DNA from: Acidobacteriota bacterium
GTDB taxonomy: Bacteria; Acidobacteriota; Blastocatellia; Pyrinomonadales; Pyrinomonadaceae
Direction: 5' to 3'
Length of the DNA stretch: 64,000 bases
Assembly: GCA_016718135.1 (NCBI GenBank)
Contig: JADKEF010000007.1
Span: forward strand, 62,001-126,000
The first letter of the stretch is position 1; each line of letters begins with the position of its first letter. Below the pieces are notes generated by a model, which made no database searches, was not told the DNA's origin, and worked only from the letters and a program-made list of their open reading frames with translations. Below are positions 34,319 to 44,000 of this stretch, piece by piece. A program made the position numbers and the translations under genes.

Positions 34319-35830
34319 ATGTCTCTTCTCGAAATGAGAAATATCGTCAAGGAGTTTCCCGGCGTACGAGCGCTTGACGGCGTGAGCTTTACGCTCGAGG
34401 CGGGCGAATTTCACTCGCTCGTCGGCGAGAACGGCGCAGGGAAATCGACGCTGATGAAGGTGCTCTCGGGCGTGTATCCTGAGGGAACTTTTGAGGGCGA
34501 GATATTAGTCGATGACTCGGCTAGACACTTTCGGAACATTCGCGACAGCGAGAACGCCGGCATTGCGATCATCTTTCAGGAGCTTTCGCTGGTCAAAGAA
34601 TTGACCGTCGGCGAGAACATCTTTCTTGGCAAAGAGCCGTCAAAATTTGGTGTTATCAATTGGTCAGAGCTATATCACCGTGCTTCTAAACTGTTACAAG
34701 ACTTACATTTACAGATCGATCCGCGTGTGAAGGTTGGCTCGCTTGGCATTGGCCAACAGCAGCTAGTCGAGATCGCGAAGGCATTGTCGCAGGACGCGAA
34801 AATTCTCGTTCTTGACGAACCGACCGCGGCTTTAACAGAGTCCGAGGTCGAGACTTTATTCGGCATACTCAAAGACCTTCTCGCCAAAGGCGTCGGGATG
34901 ATCTACATCTCTCATAAGCTCGACGAAGTCTTCGCGATGAGCGACCGCATAACGGTTTTGCGTGATGGAAAGACCGTGTCGACTCATGACGCCGCTGATA
35001 TCGACAGGAACGGCGTGATCGCAGCGATGGTGGGCCGCGAGGTCGGCGACATCTTTCCCAATGTTACGCACGAGCATGGCGACGTTGCCCTAAGCATCCG
35101 CAACCTGACGGCGTATTCGCCGGATGTTCCGGATAAGAAGCTGGTCGACAACGTCTCGTTCGAAGTTAGAAAAGGTGAAGTACTTGGCATCGCTGGCCTG
35201 ATGGGAGCTGGACGCAGTGAGCTTTTGATGTCTATATTCGGAGCGTGGAGCGGTAAGTTCTCACGCGAGATCGAGGTCGAGGGCCGTCGCGTTGAGATCT
35301 CCTCGCCGGCGGATGCTATCAGATCGGGGGTCGGTTTTGTGACGGAAGACAGGAAACGCTTCGGACTGATCCTCGAACAGACGATCCTCGACAATATGAC
35401 CATCGCCGGTCTCAGAAGCATCTCGGGCCAGATCATCACCAACCGAACCCGCGAGAGTATCGCCGCCAATGGCCCGATGAAAAGCCTGCGTATCAAGGCA
35501 AATTCGACGCTGACCGTTGCCGGAACTCTATCGGGCGGAAATCAGCAAAAAGTTGTGCTGGGCAAATGGCTGCTCACCAATCCAAAGGTTCTTTTCTTGG
35601 ACGAACCGACACGCGGCATCGATGTCGGAGCGAAGCAGGAGATCTACGCTGAGATCAATAAGCTCGCCGAACAAGGCCTCGCGATCGTACTTGTGTCGAG
35701 CGAACTGCCCGAGGTTCTCGGACTTTCCGACCGCGTGATCGTGCTGCACGACGGCAAAGTTACTGGCGAATTTACGCGAAGGGAAGCGACTCCGGAAAAA
35801 GTAATGGCCGCCGCGACAGGCAATATTTAA
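34319..35830 (+). CDS. xylG: Sugar ABC transporter ATP-binding protein (XylG/RbsA type)
   Basis: A 503-residue double ATPase of the carbohydrate uptake class 2 family. The first half has a perfect Walker A (GENGAGKST), signature region LGIGQQQLVEIAKAL and Walker B LVLDEPTAAL. The second half has the usual degenerate Walker A (GLMGAGRSE), signature LSGGNQQKVVLGKWL and Walker B LFLDEPTRGID. It resembles XylG and MglA; the sugar is not certain. The permease follows after four bases. No periplasmic sugar-binding protein gene lies beside the pair, which is unusual for this transporter type. Confidence 0.88.
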   Translation: MSLLEMRNIVKEFPGVRALDGVSFTLEAGEFHSLVGENGAGKSTLMKVLSGVYPEGTFEGEILVDDSARHFRNIRDSENAGIAIIFQELSLVKELTVGENIFLGKEPSKFGVINWSELYHRASKLLQDLHLQIDPRVKVGSLGIGQQQLVEIAKALSQDAKILVLDEPTAALTESEVETLFGILKDLLAKGVGMIYISHKLDEVFAMSDRITVLRDGKTVSTHDAADIDRNGVIAAMVGREVGDIFPNVTHEHGDVALSIRNLTAYSPDVPDKKLVDNVSFEVRKGEVLGIAGLMGAGRSELLMSIFGAWSGKFSREIEVEGRRVEISSPADAIRSGVGFVTEDRKRFGLILEQTILDNMTIAGLRSISGQIITNRTRESIAANGPMKSLRIKANSTLTVAGTLSGGNQQKVVLGKWLLTNPKVLFLDEPTRGIDVGAKQEIYAEINKLAEQGLAIVLVSSELPEVLGLSDRVIVLHDGKVTGEFTRREATPEKVMAAATGNI

Positions 35831-35834
35831 CGAC

Positions 35835-36977
35835 ATGGACGAAACAACAGGAACAAAGATAAACGCGACCGCACTGCGTGCCTACATCATGATCGCCGTG
35901 CTCGGCCTTATCTGGGGCTACTTTCACTGGGCGACCGATTACGTCTTTATGACGCCGCGTAACCTGTCCAATCTGATGACGCAAATGTCCGTGACCGGCA
36001 TCATCGCCGTCGGAATGCTGATGCTCATCGTCTCGGGCAACATCGATCTGTCGGTCGGCTCGGTGCTCGGTTTCGCGGGCGGTATCGCGGCCTTTTCCAT
36101 GACGACCCTGGAGTATGGTCTGCCGGTATCGATCCTTGCTGCTCTCGCTATTGGCGTTGTGATCGGAGTCTTTCATGGCACACTGACAGCCTATCTGAAC
36201 ATTCCCGCATTCATCGTAACTCTCGGCGGTCTGCTCGCCTGGCGAGGTGCGGTCAAATGGCTGCTCGGCGGTAATACGATCCCCGTCTCTGATCCAACAT
36301 TCATCTCGATCGGCAATGCGAATCTGCCTCCGGCGATAGGTTGGGGGCTTGCTGTTGTAGCGATCGCGTTCGTCCTTTTCATGGCATATCGAAAGGCTCG
36401 CTCGGTCAAGGACTACGGCCTCGGCGAAGCAAATTACACCGGCGAATTGCTCAAAGCTATCATCCCGATCGGCGGCATCGTCGCCTTTATTGGCGTGATG
36501 AACGCGTACAATGGTGTCCCATTTCCCGTTCTCATCTTGCTCGCAGTCGCACTGCTCGGAGCTTTTCTCACCAACTCAACCGTTTTCGGCCGCTATCTCT
36601 ACGCTATTGGTGGCAACGCCGATGCCGCACGACTATCGGGTATCGACAACAAACGCAACATCCTAAAAGTTTACGCATTACTCGGTGCATTGACGGGAGT
36701 CGCCTCACTCATCTTCACCGCCCGCGTCGGCAGCGCAGCCCCGGACGCCGGTGTTCTCAAAGAACTCGACGCCATCGCCGCCTGTGTCATCGGCGGAGCC
36801 AGCCTGATGGGCGGCCGCGGTACCATCTTCGGAGCCTGTCTCGGAGCCCTCATCATGGCCAGCCTCGACAACGGAATGTCTCTGCTCAATGTCCGCGATT
36901 TCATGCAAGACATCATCAAAGGCTCGATCCTCGTCGCTGCTGTTGGGTTGGATATGATGGGTCGCAGGCAAGGTTAG
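35835..36977 (+). CDS. xylH: Sugar ABC transporter permease (XylH/RbsC type)
   Basis: A 380-residue membrane component of a carbohydrate uptake class 2 ABC transporter, with about ten hydrophobic helices. The family motifs GMLMLIVSGNIDLSVGS and the EAA-like region AARLSGIDNKRNILKVYALLG (split) are visible, with GGASLMGGRGTIFGACLGA near the end. Length near 380 fits XylH better than the shorter RbsC. It is translationally close to the ATPase gene upstream. The substrate is inferred as a pentose or related sugar. The 271-base gap downstream holds no recognisable gene. Confidence 0.88.
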   Translation: MDETTGTKINATALRAYIMIAVLGLIWGYFHWATDYVFMTPRNLSNLMTQMSVTGIIAVGMLMLIVSGNIDLSVGSVLGFAGGIAAFSMTTLEYGLPVSILAALAIGVVIGVFHGTLTAYLNIPAFIVTLGGLLAWRGAVKWLLGGNTIPVSDPTFISIGNANLPPAIGWGLAVVAIAFVLFMAYRKARSVKDYGLGEANYTGELLKAIIPIGGIVAFIGVMNAYNGVPFPVLILLAVALLGAFLTNSTVFGRYLYAIGGNADAARLSGIDNKRNILKVYALLGALTGVASLIFTARVGSAAPDAGVLKELDAIAACVIGGASLMGGRGTIFGACLGALIMASLDNGMSLLNVRDFMQDIIKGSILVAAVGLDMMGRRQG

Positions 36978-37248
36978 GGGCAAGGCAGCGATAAGCGCGT
37001 ATTTTCCCGCAGAAGCCGCAAATACTCCGAACATTTAGTTTTACATACCCAACATTTATCAGGGTTGCCATCTCATTCTCCGGCGGCACCGAAGTTGCGA
37101 CACTATCTTTACATAGGGGTCGAATCCTTGACCTCGCAAAAGGAGGCTTCGTTCAAATTCTGCAGCAATTCACGCGGCTTTGCAGGCCGACTAGGAGATT
37201 CTTCTGAGAATCCAACGAATGTAAATCAAATATTCAGGAGGTAGGGTA

Positions 37249-38169
37249 ATGCATAAAATAATTATTGTTTCGATTACAATTGTTGTTTTATTTACAACTT
37301 TGTCTTTTAGCCAAGATGATGGGATCACCTCAGAAACACATAAAAAAAATGTTGGGAAGATCCTTTGGGCAAAAGAGAGAATTAAGAAAGATATGCAGGA
37401 TCGAATCAACTACGAAACAGTTTTCGATGCTTCAGATCCTCTCTATGGAAGAGTTTTTCTTGAAAAAAGTTTGACACGTATTTCCGAATCCCAACCGATC
37501 GAGTGTCAAGACAATATTGAATTTCACCTTAGACTGTTCATAAACGGGGAGGATAAAGGAAGATTTCACGACGGCACCTGGACTGACCGTAGATGGACAA
37601 CAGGGCAAATCAGTCTTAACCTAACGCCGGGTGATGAGGTTGATTGGGTTAATGTTGAAGTTCCTGAAAAATGGGCTGCCTTTGTTAAGGGATTACGGAA
37701 CGGAAATCATAATATCAAGATTGAGTTTTATGGCGGTAAGGGAACTTATGGCAGTGAGGGCAGCGGCTACGCGAAGTGTCAGAAGAAATTAGCCGAAGGT
37801 TCGTTTACGTTAAATAAATCGGGTGAAATGACTTCAGGTAAATTAAAAACATTACCGGTTGCCAAGAAAAAAGATGCAGCGCTTGAAGCAGAGATGATCA
37901 AGGCAATCAAAGCCCGCGGCTGGCAGAATGAAGCTCCAATCAAGGTGGTAATTGTTGAACCGGACTGGCGAATTGTCCGGAATTCGTTTGGCGTGATTCT
38001 GAGGAAGGAGATCAACACCAATGTGATTCTTAAGAAAACGGACGGAACTTGCCGGCTGACAGATATCTCTTTTGAGAGACCTTATCAGGGCGGCAGTAAC
38101 TATGGTGCAACTATAGTTTATGGAGTTGGTATGAAAGACCTTCCATTCGATTGCGATGCTGTAAGATAA
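37249..38169 (+). CDS. Exported protein of unknown function, AT-rich
   Basis: A 306-residue protein with a clear signal peptide (MHKIIIVSITIVVLFTTLS, cleavage near FSQDD). The mature part has a predicted beta-rich domain with FHLRLFINGEDKGRFHDGTW, two cysteine-bearing stretches (ECQDN, YAKCQKK) and a lysine-rich centre. It is richer in A and T, and uses more AAA, AAT and TTT codons, than its neighbours, which suggests it was acquired. A strong CAGGAGGT ribosome-binding site precedes the start. No family is recognised. Confidence 0.8.
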   Translation: MHKIIIVSITIVVLFTTLSFSQDDGITSETHKKNVGKILWAKERIKKDMQDRINYETVFDASDPLYGRVFLEKSLTRISESQPIECQDNIEFHLRLFINGEDKGRFHDGTWTDRRWTTGQISLNLTPGDEVDWVNVEVPEKWAAFVKGLRNGNHNIKIEFYGGKGTYGSEGSGYAKCQKKLAEGSFTLNKSGEMTSGKLKTLPVAKKKDAALEAEMIKAIKARGWQNEAPIKVVIVEPDWRIVRNSFGVILRKEINTNVILKKTDGTCRLTDISFERPYQGGSNYGATIVYGVGMKDLPFDCDAVR

Positions 38170-38319
38170 TATTCGCGTCAATTTAATGCCAACAAGGGAA
38201 TAACAAGGCGATTTGAAGGAGAGGAATTGAAAAGGCATTGTCCGATAGCTAATTTCGAAGAGATTTTGCGTCGGGAATGTTTGAAGCGACTTAGGATTGG
38301 ATGAACGTTGTTTACACGC

Positions 38320-38347
38320 TTTCCAACAAACTCTAGTTTGTTGGAAA
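38320..38347. repeat. Perfect 13-base inverted repeat near the moaA 3' end
   Basis: TTTCCAACAAACT (38320-38332) and its complement AGTTTGTTGGAAA (38335-38347) are separated by only two bases. It lies in the 205-base gap between the convergent unknown exported protein gene and moaA. No T-run follows on either strand, so a transcript-end or protein-binding role is possible but a classic terminator is not shown. Confidence 0.7.
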
Positions 38348-38374
38348 ATGAAGTTTGATGATGATTTCGATTAA

Positions 38375-39364
38375 TCATCCACCAATAAAACTCATCGTCC
38401 TGCTGGCAGGTGTGAATTCCGCGTCATTTATGTAGTGACGCGGTTCTTTTTTCATGACGACGTCTTCGATGAACTGGATGATCTCTTCGCGGCTGGCTCC
38501 GCTGCGGAGGACATCACGCAGGTTGTGTTCGGTCGTCGAGAAGAGGCAGGTGCGGATCTGGCCGTCGGCAGTTAGGCGGATGCGGGAGCAGGCGCCGCAG
38601 AACATTTCGGTGACGGGGGCGATGATGCCGATCTCGCCGGGCGAGCCGTCGGCGAATTCGTATTTCCAGGAGGTCTCGCTGCCGCGTGAGGTTTCTTTTA
38701 GTCTGAGCGGAAAGACGGCGTTGATGGCGGCATAAATTTCCTTGCCGGAGACGACCAAGTCACGGCTCCATTCGTGGCCGCTGTCGAGCGGCATGAACTC
38801 GATGAACCGCATCGAAATAGCGTATTCGCGAGCGAAACGGGCAAAATCTACCAGCTCATCATCATTTCTTCCGCGTACGACACAGGCATTTATCTTGACT
38901 GGGTCAAACCCCAATTCTTTCGCCGCTTCGATCGACTTGTAAACTTTATCCAGAGCATCCACGCCCGTAATATCGAGAAACTTGTCGCGATCAAGGCTGT
39001 CGAGGCTGAGGGTAACGCGGTCGAGCCCGGCTTCTTTTAGCGCGGCTGCGTGACGTGGAAAATCAAACCCGTTTGTCGTCAAAGCGAGGTCGTGCAGGCT
39101 CGGTTTTAGCTTCGCGAGTTCGCGAACGAGGCTCGGAACGTCTTTTCGAATTAGCGGTTCGCCACCCGTAAGACGAATCTTCTCGATGCCAAGTGAGACG
39201 AATATTTCTGACAAATACGCGATCTCTTCGAACGTCAATATCGTCTCTTTGCGCGCCAATGGAGGCTCGCCGTTGGGCAGGCAGTAGAAGCAGCGAAAAT
39301 TACACCGGTCGGTGAGCGATATTCGCAAATCGCGGATCGTCCGGTTGTGAGCATCGCGTAGCAT
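38375..39364 (-). CDS. moaA: GTP 3',8-cyclase, molybdenum cofactor synthesis
   Basis: A 329-residue radical SAM enzyme that turns GTP into 3',8-cyclo-GTP, the first step of molybdopterin synthesis. The N-terminal cluster motif is CNFRCFYC (CxxxCxxC) and the second [4Fe-4S] site is CGACSRIRLTADGQIRTC. The conserved C-terminal Gly-Gly tail (SFIGG) is present. Length is normal. The gene is alone here, without moaC or moeA beside it. It is functionally linked to the PaoABC-like enzyme at 4-8 kb, which needs this cofactor. Confidence 0.95.
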   Translation of the reverse strand: MLRDAHNRTIRDLRISLTDRCNFRCFYCLPNGEPPLARKETILTFEEIAYLSEIFVSLGIEKIRLTGGEPLIRKDVPSLVRELAKLKPSLHDLALTTNGFDFPRHAAALKEAGLDRVTLSLDSLDRDKFLDITGVDALDKVYKSIEAAKELGFDPVKINACVVRGRNDDELVDFARFAREYAISMRFIEFMPLDSGHEWSRDLVVSGKEIYAAINAVFPLRLKETSRGSETSWKYEFADGSPGEIGIIAPVTEMFCGACSRIRLTADGQIRTCLFSTTEHNLRDVLRSGASREEIIQFIEDVVMKKEPRHYINDAEFTPASRTMSFIGG

Positions 39365-39398
39365 TATCTAATGATACAAGAAACTCGATGTTTTCGAG

Positions 39399-40052
39399 TT
39401 ATTTGTATGAGTCTTCGACTCGCTTTAGGCTCGAGAGAGCTTTTGCTGCTTCAGGTTTGGGGACTTTCAGGAGGATGTCGCGAAGCTCACGAACGGCTTT
39501 TAGAAATTCCGCCTGGTCGCCGCTTTCGGTTGGTGCGTCGTAGTTTCTTTTTGTAGAGGCCGCATCATCCGCAATGCGTGTAAAGGAATGCGTCATCTCC
39601 TGGATCGCGCGTTTTCTATACGCTCCTTTAGGAAAGCGTGTCAGATACTCGCCATAGGTCATGCGCATTACGGACAGGTAACACGGGACATAGCCCTCGC
39701 ATTCGCCCGGGAGTTGATTTTCAGCAGCGGCCCACGCGATCTTGTCGGCTATCGGGAGGTTGCGATACTTGGCGGCGAGATCCCAGAAGCGTTTTGAGCG
39801 GACATACCATTCGCCGGCAGGATCGCTGTAAACAATATCGTTGTCGTTCCGCTTGAGAAAAGACCGGTGCGGCTCTTTGTCCTGCTTCGTCATCGGGATC
39901 TTGCCCAAGGCTGTCTGCAGGTTTACAAGACGTTTGAATTCCTTCGCTGCCGCGGCGGATGGCGAACTCTGAGCGGTACTGAGCCCAGTGAGCAAGAGAA
40001 TCGACGCAACACTCAATATTATTGTGACCAGATATGACTTAGTTGATCTCAT
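39399..40052 (-). CDS. Exported protein of unknown function
   Basis: A 217-residue protein with a signal peptide (about residues 1-27, ending LSTAQSS). The mature part is mostly helical, with one pair of cysteines in GECEGYVPCYLSV and a C-terminal amphipathic helix. The segment YGEYLTRFPKGAYRKRAI recalls tetratricopeptide-like helices in periplasmic tail proteins, but the match is weak. No family is named. It lies between moaA and queG on the same strand, 34 bases from moaA. Confidence 0.75.
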   Translation of the reverse strand: MRSTKSYLVTIILSVASILLLTGLSTAQSSPSAAAAKEFKRLVNLQTALGKIPMTKQDKEPHRSFLKRNDNDIVYSDPAGEWYVRSKRFWDLAAKYRNLPIADKIAWAAAENQLPGECEGYVPCYLSVMRMTYGEYLTRFPKGAYRKRAIQEMTHSFTRIADDAASTKRNYDAPTESGDQAEFLKAVRELRDILLKVPKPEAAKALSSLKRVEDSYK

Positions 40053-40074
40053 CGTTTTCTATAAGTAGAACGTA

Positions 40075-40989
40075 CTATTTTAGAGCTCTTGCATTACGTT
40101 TTAGGCCGCTGAGCTTCGCCCGTTTTACGGCCGAGCTGCGAAATCTCTCGACGTATTCGTCGTGGGTCATCGAGATGACCGCGTCAATATCGAGCGAGGT
40201 TTCACCATTTCGTGGTTCGAATCGAGTTTCACCAGTTGGTTGTTCAAACCGATTCCACGGACAAACGTCCTGGCAGATGTCACAGCCGTACAGCCAGCCG
40301 TCAAGGTTTTCAGCAATATTCACGGGAAGCGTTTCGTCGCGAAGCTCGATCGTGGCGTACGAGATGCACTTTTGCGAGTCGACCACGTAGGGCTCAACTA
40401 TCGCTCCAGTCGGACAGGCGTCGAGACACGCCGTGCACGTGCCGCAATGATCATCGACCGTCTCTTGGTCATAATCGAGTTCGATGTCGAGCAATAGCGA
40501 GCCAAGAAATACCCAGGAACCAAGCTCCTTTGTAATGACATTAGAATGCTTCCCGAGCCAGCCGAGACCGCCGCGAACTGCCCAGGCCTTGTCCATGAAT
40601 GGTGACGTGTCGACGCAGATCTTGCCTTTTACGGACGGATCCTCGGCGATGATCCAATCCAACAGTTCCCGGAGTTTTTCGCCAACGACGTCGTGATAGT
40701 CGTCGCCCCATGCGTAACGCGAGATCTTGCCAGTTTCACCGTGCTCGTGCGGTGTGTAGTAATTTACTGCAATGACAACGACCGATCTGGCCCCGGGAAA
40801 CAGAACTTGCGGGTCAGTACGCTTTTCGGGCTCTCTCGTCATCCACGCCATGTTGCCGTTAAACCCGCGCATCAGCCATTCGTTCAAATGGTCTCGTTCG
40901 GCAATAAGCGCCGTCGCTGCGACGAAACGTATCTTATCGATACCGAGACTAGCGGCCTGCTGTTTGATCCTGTCCGAGAACGAGGGCAT
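40075..40989 (-). CDS. queG: Epoxyqueuosine reductase
   Basis: A 304-residue enzyme that reduces epoxyqueuosine to queuosine in tRNA, using cobalamin. The start at 40989 (MPSFSDRIKQ) is preferred over 41025 because it aligns with QueG N-termini and because the longer start would run into the terminator at 41024-41056. Both [4Fe-4S] clusters are seen: HCGTCTACLDACP and CDICQDVCP. The cobalamin-binding N-terminal half has NMAWMTREPEKRTDP. A C-terminal HEAT-like extension, found in some QueG, is short here. Other queuosine genes are not in the window. Confidence 0.93.
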   Translation of the reverse strand: MPSFSDRIKQQAASLGIDKIRFVAATALIAERDHLNEWLMRGFNGNMAWMTREPEKRTDPQVLFPGARSVVVIAVNYYTPHEHGETGKISRYAWGDDYHDVVGEKLRELLDWIIAEDPSVKGKICVDTSPFMDKAWAVRGGLGWLGKHSNVITKELGSWVFLGSLLLDIELDYDQETVDDHCGTCTACLDACPTGAIVEPYVVDSQKCISYATIELRDETLPVNIAENLDGWLYGCDICQDVCPWNRFEQPTGETRFEPRNGETSLDIDAVISMTHDEYVERFRSSAVKRAKLSGLKRNARALK

Positions 40990-41023
40990 AGAGCCATTAT
41001 CCACGAAATCCAAATGGACGCAC

Positions 41024-41056
41024 AAAAAAGGCCGGACGATACGAGATCGTCCGGCC
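41024..41056 (-). terminator. Strong intrinsic terminator of the TonB-dependent receptor gene
   Basis: On the minus strand, GGCCGGACGAT and ATCGTCCGGCC form an eleven-pair stem with a five-base loop, followed directly by TTTTTT. It begins 23 bases after the receptor gene stop codon (41079). It overlaps the longer of two possible queG starts, which supports the shorter one. Confidence 0.93.
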
Positions 41057-41078
41057 AGTCCTTTTCAACGTGTTGGGT

Positions 41079-44000
41079 CTAGAAGTTGAGCTTCAAACCA
41101 AACTGGAACTGCCTCGGGTCAAACGCGGAGGTTGGGCTACTGTAATACTTACCGCTACCCGAACGTTTGCCGAAGGCATTCACAGTCTGATAGAACGGGT
41201 TGCCCGCTGCTTCGTTGAACCGATTGAAGAGGTTGAAGCCCTCGGCGATGATGTCGAGACTGACACGCTCGCCCATTCGGACCTTACGGGTTAGTCTTGC
41301 ATCGAGCGTAAAGTAGCCTTGCGTCAATCCCATATTACGGCCAAGATTTCCGCTCAGGCCAAATACTCCCTGATTGCAGTTTGTATCGACCCCGGTAGCA
41401 CACAAGCTGCCGTCTGTCCGAACCGAAGGCCGTTCGTTAGTACTCTGGAAGTCGCCATTATTGTCGCCTACGGCGAGAATATTGAATGGACGTCCTGAGC
41501 TGATCTCGACTATCGGAGCAAACGAGAAACCGTGCATGAAACGCTTGAAGCCACTGTCCGACGAGCGCCATGCGTCAGGCGAGCTCATGATGCCGCTGAT
41601 AACAAAGCGATGTCGCTGGTCGAAGAGCGAATCCGACTTTTCCGCACGGAAATTGGTATTGTCTTGCGGTTTGAGCAGTGTCTGCAGGTCTGACGAATCA
41701 TCGATCGAGTGTGACCACGTATAGGTTGCCAGGAATTGCATATTCGTCGAGAACCGTTTCTTGACCTCGATGTTCAACGCATTGTACGAAGAATTACCGT
41801 CCGAGACCTGAGCGTTCACATCCGAATAAGGGTTGATCGGACCCGGTGCACGAAGAGTTCCCGTAAGCAACGTGTCAAAGGTCGCCTTGTTCAAGCCTGT
41901 TAGGGCTTTAACGAAGAAGTAGTTCGGGCCTAGTTTGCGGAAGTAGTCGGCTGCGATCGGGCTTACGATCCTCAGGCCGGTTGTATTGTTGACCGCTATA
42001 AATCCGGGAACAACAACAGTGTAAAGAGCATTGCTGGTAGTCGGCAGCGAGAAAAATGCTGCTTCGCTGAGGCTTGTCGGGGCACGACCGGTTGGTCCGC
42101 ACGGACCTCCGCATGCCAGCGGGTTGTTTGCTGTATAGCGACGGAAATTATCGATCAAGGACTGTGTGTTAACGGTATTGACGTCCTGCGGGTGGGCCAG
42201 GTGACGTGCATTCACCGTGATGTAGCTTGCCGAGATGGACATGTCACGACCGATCATCCGCTCGATCGAGAGATTTCCCTGAAATGCCATCGGATATTCA
42301 AAATCCTTCGACACGTGAAGCGTGAATGGCAAGATCGGTCCAAAACCGGTGAACTTGCTGGGATCAAACCTTTGGCGTCCAAACTGGTATACCGAACTTG
42401 TTGCAATTGCCTGCGTCACCGAGGTTCCGCAGATCGCCGAGCTTGAACCCGACACGCCGCAAACGGTTCCGTGAAAGACCTGAAAAGCATTCAAAAGGCC
42501 TGTCGGTGAAGGGCCGCCGATCGGCAGGAGAGTAGCCTGTTGCTGCTGTGAACCGTCTGCGATATTCGAGTTGAACGAAACGACAAGCAGCGGGTGATCA
42601 TAGAAGATACCGCCCGCACCGCGGATGACGGTCTTGCCGTCTCCCATGAGATCCAGAGCGACCCCGAGGCGGGGAGCGAAATTATTCTTATCTCGAGGGA
42701 AGCCCTGCGTTACGTTAAGTGCGTCTTGGGCGATCTGAATATCGCTCTCAGTAAGAGAGATGCCCGTCAGCGGGTCTGTGAACGGAGATGGTGCGAATTG
42801 CTCCGTAAATTCATAGTCATAACGAACACCGAAATTTACGGTGAGTCGCTTGCTGGCTTTCCAGGTGTCCTGCCCAAAGAACGCGATCGGCTTATTCTTG
42901 AGAGTACTGTTCGGATCACCAAATCCCTGGATAAACACGCTCGGGAAACCAAGGCCGTATGCCTGGATCGCCGTGAACGCCGGGCCGGTGCACGGTACGG
43001 TTGTGGCGCCGCCCGGGATCAAGCTGTTGCAGGACTGCTGACCGAAATTGAACAAAGCCGGAAAGTTGAGTTCAAAGCTCGCTTCGCCGCTGATCCAGTT
43101 AAAATCCGCTCCAAACTTCATCTGGTGGTTGCCCTTGACCCAGGTCAGATTGTCACGGATCTGAGTGCGGTTCTCGACACGGTCAACCGGCGAAAACGGA
43201 TTCGATCCGATGAAGCCGGTTCCGGCGATCTGATGAGCCACACTAGGAACCTGCGAGTCGAACGTCGCATTACGGCGGCCATAATTGAAGTAAAGCTCAT
43301 TGACCATATTTCGCGGCCAGATACTCGTCCAGGATGCACCAAAAGATGTGTCCTTGATATCCTGAATGCCTGTACGCGAATAGTCGTTCTGGCCGAGCGT
43401 TTGATTCTGCGATTCGTCCTGAATGCCGCTAATTCGGCTAGGATTGTAACCGAAACGGAAACTGAGCTGGTTGTTCGCGTTCACAGCGTGATCCAGACGG
43501 AACGAACTAAATGTTGTGGCATCCGCGATTGGGAATACCTTTGCCAACTGACTTAACGGACGGAACGCAATGTACTGTCCATTACTGTCTCGGGTCAACG
43601 GAACCGGTGCACCAGAAAGGAAGAAACGAGGGCCAATCACGGTGCCCGCGGTTATAGCTCCGCCGGGGCTGATAAGAGTGCTTGTGCCATTTAGAGCTGT
43701 CTGCGTTCCGGCGGAAGCCATCGTCGCATACTGAATCGCAGTGCCGATACTTGTTGGTTGTCCGGTTGCCAGCAGACCCTGAACATAAGTGACCTGAGCG
43801 GGCGTTAGGCCCGTGTAGGTGTTGGAGAATGGCAGGAACGGGGCTCCGATCGTAATGCTCGCGGTGGCTCCACCAACGATATCACCGGTGAAAAAACCAG
43901 ATTCCTGACGCCTACGCTGTTCGAATGAGCCAAAGTAATATGTCCGGTCCTTCTTAATAGGCCCGCCTACTGTGAAACCGTACTGAGCACGTGTGTAACC

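Noticed and set aside
36978..37248. Possible gene in the 271-base gap after the permease gene
   Set aside because: No frame with a start, ribosome-binding site and plausible length was found; only the ribosome-binding site of the next gene is clear.
38320..38347. Intrinsic terminator interpretation of the perfect palindrome
   Set aside because: No T-run follows on either strand within a useful distance, so it is listed only as an inverted repeat.
42594..43556. 320-codon plus-strand open frame inside the TonB-dependent receptor gene
   Set aside because: The receptor frame on the minus strand has clear domain structure throughout this span; the plus-strand frame has no recognisable domain and no plausible start signal.
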